Shown here in pieces: positions 61,867 through 64,000 of a DNA stretch of 64,000 nt (positions are counted from its first letter, which is position 1; each line of letters starts with the position of its first letter). This DNA comes from Solirubrobacterales bacterium. GTDB taxonomy: Bacteria; Actinomycetota; Thermoleophilia; Solirubrobacterales; 70-9. Under the pieces are notes generated by a model. It ran no database searches and was not told where the DNA came from. It was given only the letters and a program-made list of their open reading frames with translations. Both the position numbers and the translations under genes were made by a program. The stretch covers positions 62,001 to 126,000 of the forward strand of contig JAMLGI010000002.1 of NCBI GenBank assembly GCA_023958085.1, in the 5' to 3' direction.

Positions 61867-61902
61867 ATGTTGTGCGATCGAGCAGGGCGGCGCCTCCGGT
61901 GA
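61867..61902 (+). CDS. Possible 11-codon leader peptide of the TDT gene
   Basis: ATG at 61867 stands exactly 6 nt after a strong GGAGGGG (61854-61860) and opens the frame MLCDRAGRRLR, whose TGA overlaps a GTG (61899) in the transporter frame. This would couple transporter translation to a leader. It could be chance, because the transporter also has a GTG at 61872 using the same ribosome site at 11 nt. Confidence 0.35.
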   Translation: MLCDRAGRRLR

Positions 61903-62927
61903 GAAACGCGATCCGCACCCTCTACCCCGGCTATTTCGCCCTGATCATGGCCACCGGAATCATCTCCAACGGCTTCTACCTGCTCGACATCAAGCTGATC
62001 TCCAACGCGCTGCTGGTGGTCGACACCGCCGCGTTCCTGGTGCTGATCCCGATGACCGTTGCCCGTGGATTCATGTTTCCCCGCGAACTCTGGGCCGACA
62101 TGATCAACCCGCGGCTCGTTTTTTCCTTTTTCACGATCGTTGCCGGAGCCAACGTGTTCGGAGTCCAGTTGCTTCTGCGGGGGCAGGTGACCCTGGCGGT
62201 GGTCCTCTGGATATTTTCGCTGTCCGTCTGGATCCCGCTCAGCTACTTCAGCTTCTCGGTGCTGACCTTCCGCGACACCGAGGAGAACGTGGGTGTGGTC
62301 GGGGGCGGCTGGCTGATCGCGATCGTCGGGGCGGAGTCGATCGCCGCCCTTGGCGGAAAGCTGAGCGCCCAGGTCTCGACCGGAGCCGACCAGATCTTCG
62401 TGATCGCCCACGCCTTCTGGGGCATCGGAATCTTGCTCTACCTGATCTTCATCACCCTCTTCGCCTACCGGATCTTCTTTTTCCACGTGACCGCGGAGGA
62501 GATGAACCCGCTGTTCTGGGTGGTGATGGGGGCGGCCGCAATCACCGTGAATGCAGGCTCGGCGATGATGATCGCCGAGGACCAGATCGGCTACCTGTCG
62601 AACATCAAACCGTTCGTCGACGGGGTCTCGCTGGTGCTCTGGGCCTGGGCCACCTGGTGGATTCCGCTGCTGGTCATCTTCGGAATCTGGCGGCATGTGG
62701 TGATGAAGGCCCCGATCGAGTACAGCCCGATGTACTGGAGCCTCGTGTTCCCCCTGGGGATGTACACCGTCGCGACCTGGCAGCTGGCCGCCGCGGACCG
62801 GTTTACCTTCATGAAGGACATTCCGGACGTCACGATCTGGATCGCGCTCGCCGCCTGGCTGGTGGCGATGACCGGCCTGGTCCGCACCCTGATCCGTCCC
62901 CTTCGCAGTCCCGCCGGAAACGGATAG
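61872..62927 (+). CDS. TDT family transporter (TehA/SLAC1-like)
   Basis: A protein of up to 351 residues with ten membrane helices. The start YPGYFALIMATGIISNGFY is the hallmark of the tellurite-resistance/dicarboxylate transporter family, which contains TehA, malate permeases and SLAC1 anion channels. Further family features are the alternating helices through NAGSAMMI and PMYWSLVFPLGMYTVAT. Substrate may be an anion such as sulfite, nitrate or a dicarboxylate. The start is GTG 61872 or GTG 61899 (9 residues shorter). Divergent from the Fe-S-type regulator. Confidence 0.88.
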   Translation: MRSSRAAPPVRNAIRTLYPGYFALIMATGIISNGFYLLDIKLISNALLVVDTAAFLVLIPMTVARGFMFPRELWADMINPRLVFSFFTIVAGANVFGVQLLLRGQVTLAVVLWIFSLSVWIPLSYFSFSVLTFRDTEENVGVVGGGWLIAIVGAESIAALGGKLSAQVSTGADQIFVIAHAFWGIGILLYLIFITLFAYRIFFFHVTAEEMNPLFWVVMGAAAITVNAGSAMMIAEDQIGYLSNIKPFVDGVSLVLWAWATWWIPLLVIFGIWRHVVMKAPIEYSPMYWSLVFPLGMYTVATWQLAAADRFTFMKDIPDVTIWIALAAWLVAMTGLVRTLIRPLRSPAGNG

Positions 62928-62947
62928 CCGCGGCACCCCCCGCCGAT

Positions 62948-62994
62948 GGGTGGGGCCAACTGATGCCTATATAGACACCTGCGGGGCCCCACCC
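62948..62994. repeat. Stem-loop repeat, copy B
   Basis: GGGTGGGGCC and GGCCCCACCC form a perfect 10-bp stem. The loop contains TATATAGACACCTGCGG, also present in copy C 62 bp further on. It lies between the convergent TDT gene and the last gene of the window. Confidence 0.7.
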
Positions 62995-63009
62995 CCGGGG
63001 CGTCCGCCT

Positions 63010-63054
63010 GGGTGGGGCCAACCAGTGCCCATATAGACACCTGCGGGCCCCACC
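63010..63054. repeat. Stem-loop repeat, copy C
   Basis: GGTGGGGCC and GGCCCCACC form a 9-bp stem; the loop has CATATAGACACCTGCG, nearly the same as copy B. Tandem arrangement with a 62-bp period; 22 bp from the end of the convergent gene. Confidence 0.7.
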
Positions 63055-63076
63055 ATCGTGGCGTTCGCTGGGGAGA

Positions 63077-64000
63077 TCAGGCGGTCGCCGGTTGGCTGGT
63101 GGGTTTCGGTTTCATGGCGCGCTTTGCCCGGACGGCGCTGGAGACGGCCAGCCCGAAGTAGGCCAGGATCGCCACCTCGTTGATGACCCCGCCAATCTGC
63201 CAGGCGACGGTGTTGCCCGCCGCATCGCCAAGCAGCCGGATCACCAGTCCAATGTGAAGCAGGACAAGCGGACCGTAGAAGGACTGCCGGAAGGGCAGTG
63301 GCACACCCAGGACCGCGGGCACGATGACCGGGGCGTGGGCGAAGATCATCGAGAAGACGAAGCCGACGAAGATCGCGTGGACCATCGCGTCGTAGCTGAA
63401 TCCGTAGCCGGTCAGGGAGCCCCCGATCAGCCAGGCCACACCCGCCACCGCGAGCCAGAAGTATCCGATGATCAGCGAGGCCGCCATGAATCTGGTCGGT
63501 CCGGGAATACGGATCGTGCGGCGGGCGACGTCGTAGCGGGCCAGCCAGAGTGCCTGGCCCACCAGCCCGATCCCGGCGATCCGGATGCCCACTTCGGTGA
63601 GGCCGGCCGAGTTGAGAATCACCCCGACAAGAAAGATCGTGAGGATCCCCAGAAGCACCCAGATCGCATATTCCGGCGGCTTGGCCATCCGCGACAGTTC
63701 AAGCCGTTCTCCGACGATCGTGAGTACGAGGAAGACCGCGAGCCACGGAACGACCGAGGTGATCGCCCCTCCGGCCAGCAGAATCGCTGCCCCTACCAGC
63801 CAGCCGACCGCCCCCAGGCCCATCACCAGGTTGTGCCAGCTCGCGTGAATTCGGTGGACCACGACGAAGACCGCGACCAGAACCACGCCACCGATCACGA
63901 ACAGGACCTCGCCGACCGTCGGGGGCAGCCCGAGGATCAGCCAGAGGGCACCCGCACCGGCGGTGGCCGGCGCGATGTAGGTCCAGCCGCGGCCGAGCGC
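63077..64000 (-). CDS. Polytopic membrane protein, NnrS-like pattern, 5' end outside window
   Basis: At least 307 residues, with eight or more helices. The frame stays open through the right edge (ALGRGWTYIAPATAG at the start of what is visible), so a GTG at 63898 is not the true start. The core HAIFVGFVFSMIFAHAPVIVPAVLG, with two His in one helix, and LLHIGLVIRLLGDAAG resemble NnrS-like and other heme- or copper-binding membrane proteins. The end is Lys/Pro/Thr-rich (RAMKPKPTSQPATA). Function unknown; the neighbouring regulator and His-rich protein suggest a shared theme. Confidence 0.65.
   Translation of the reverse strand, partial: ALGRGWTYIAPATAGAGALWLILGLPPTVGEVLFVIGGVVLVAVFVVVHRIHASWHNLVMGLGAVGWLVGAAILLAGGAITSVVPWLAVFLVLTIVGERLELSRMAKPPEYAIWVLLGILTIFLVGVILNSAGLTEVGIRIAGIGLVGQALWLARYDVARRTIRIPGPTRFMAASLIIGYFWLAVAGVAWLIGGSLTGYGFSYDAMVHAIFVGFVFSMIFAHAPVIVPAVLGVPLPFRQSFYGPLVLLHIGLVIRLLGDAAGNTVAWQIGGVINEVAILAYFGLAVSSAVRAKRAMKPKPTSQPATA

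Overview
The window is a high-GC (roughly two thirds G+C by eye), densely packed chromosomal segment with short intergenic gaps and frequent 4-bp ATGA/GTGA start-stop overlaps. Gene content and order point to Actinomycetota: the valS-folC-ndk order, tig next to clpP, DUF4282 and DUF2252 proteins, a 7Fe-type ferredoxin, and many leaderless starts. The secreted RTX-like repeat protein and overall flavour suggest Thermoleophilia/Solirubrobacterales, but that is inference without a marker-gene search. No rRNA, tRNA, CRISPR array or complete prophage was seen.

Layout. 1-13.7 kb: partial mmsA, an MFS exporter, a MOSC protein, a YdcZ-type DMT transporter, polA, a secreted alpha/beta hydrolase, an ACT-domain malic enzyme, an RTX-like secreted protein, an SDR epimerase and a phosphofructokinase with pyrophosphate-type residues. 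13.7-23.1 kb: tryptophan genes on the minus strand in two blocks, (lipoprotein)-hisIE-trpE-trpG-trpD-trpC and trpF-trpB-trpA-small membrane protein-pfkA, separated by an htrA-like protease with hairpins on both sides. 23.1-29 kb: valS-folC-small membrane protein-zinc ribbon protein-ndk, with a vapBC toxin-antitoxin pair upstream of valS. 29-42.9 kb: a holin-like/phosphodiesterase membrane fusion, an MBL hydrolase, clpX, a GNAT enzyme, two short membrane-protein genes, DUF2252, an M23 peptidase, clpP and tig, a membrane-anchored spermidine-synthase-like enzyme and a CtaG-like protein. 43-59.3 kb: ferritin-like protein, a GH15 glucosidase that appears to start at CTG, a YggS protein, two CNNM/CorC-type proteins, a hydrolase/TetR-C-like/amidohydrolase operon, an SGNH hydrolase, AhpD-like protein, DNA polymerase IV, an ABC export pair and a sulfatase. 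59.4-64 kb: ferredoxin, a four-cysteine winged-helix regulator in operon with a histidine-rich membrane protein, a TDT (TehA/SLAC1-like) transporter and a truncated membrane protein running off the window.

Main non-coding features: a 153-bp MITE-like palindrome with 13-bp terminal inverted repeats and a 7-bp target duplication inserted exactly at the DUF2252 stop codon; a three-copy family of 42-43-nt stem-loops; a recurring leaderless-promoter geometry (-10 box 5-7 nt before the start codon) at about ten genes; and a shared 14-15-bp motif upstream of ferredoxin and in the regulator/TDT spacer, which may define a small redox regulon.
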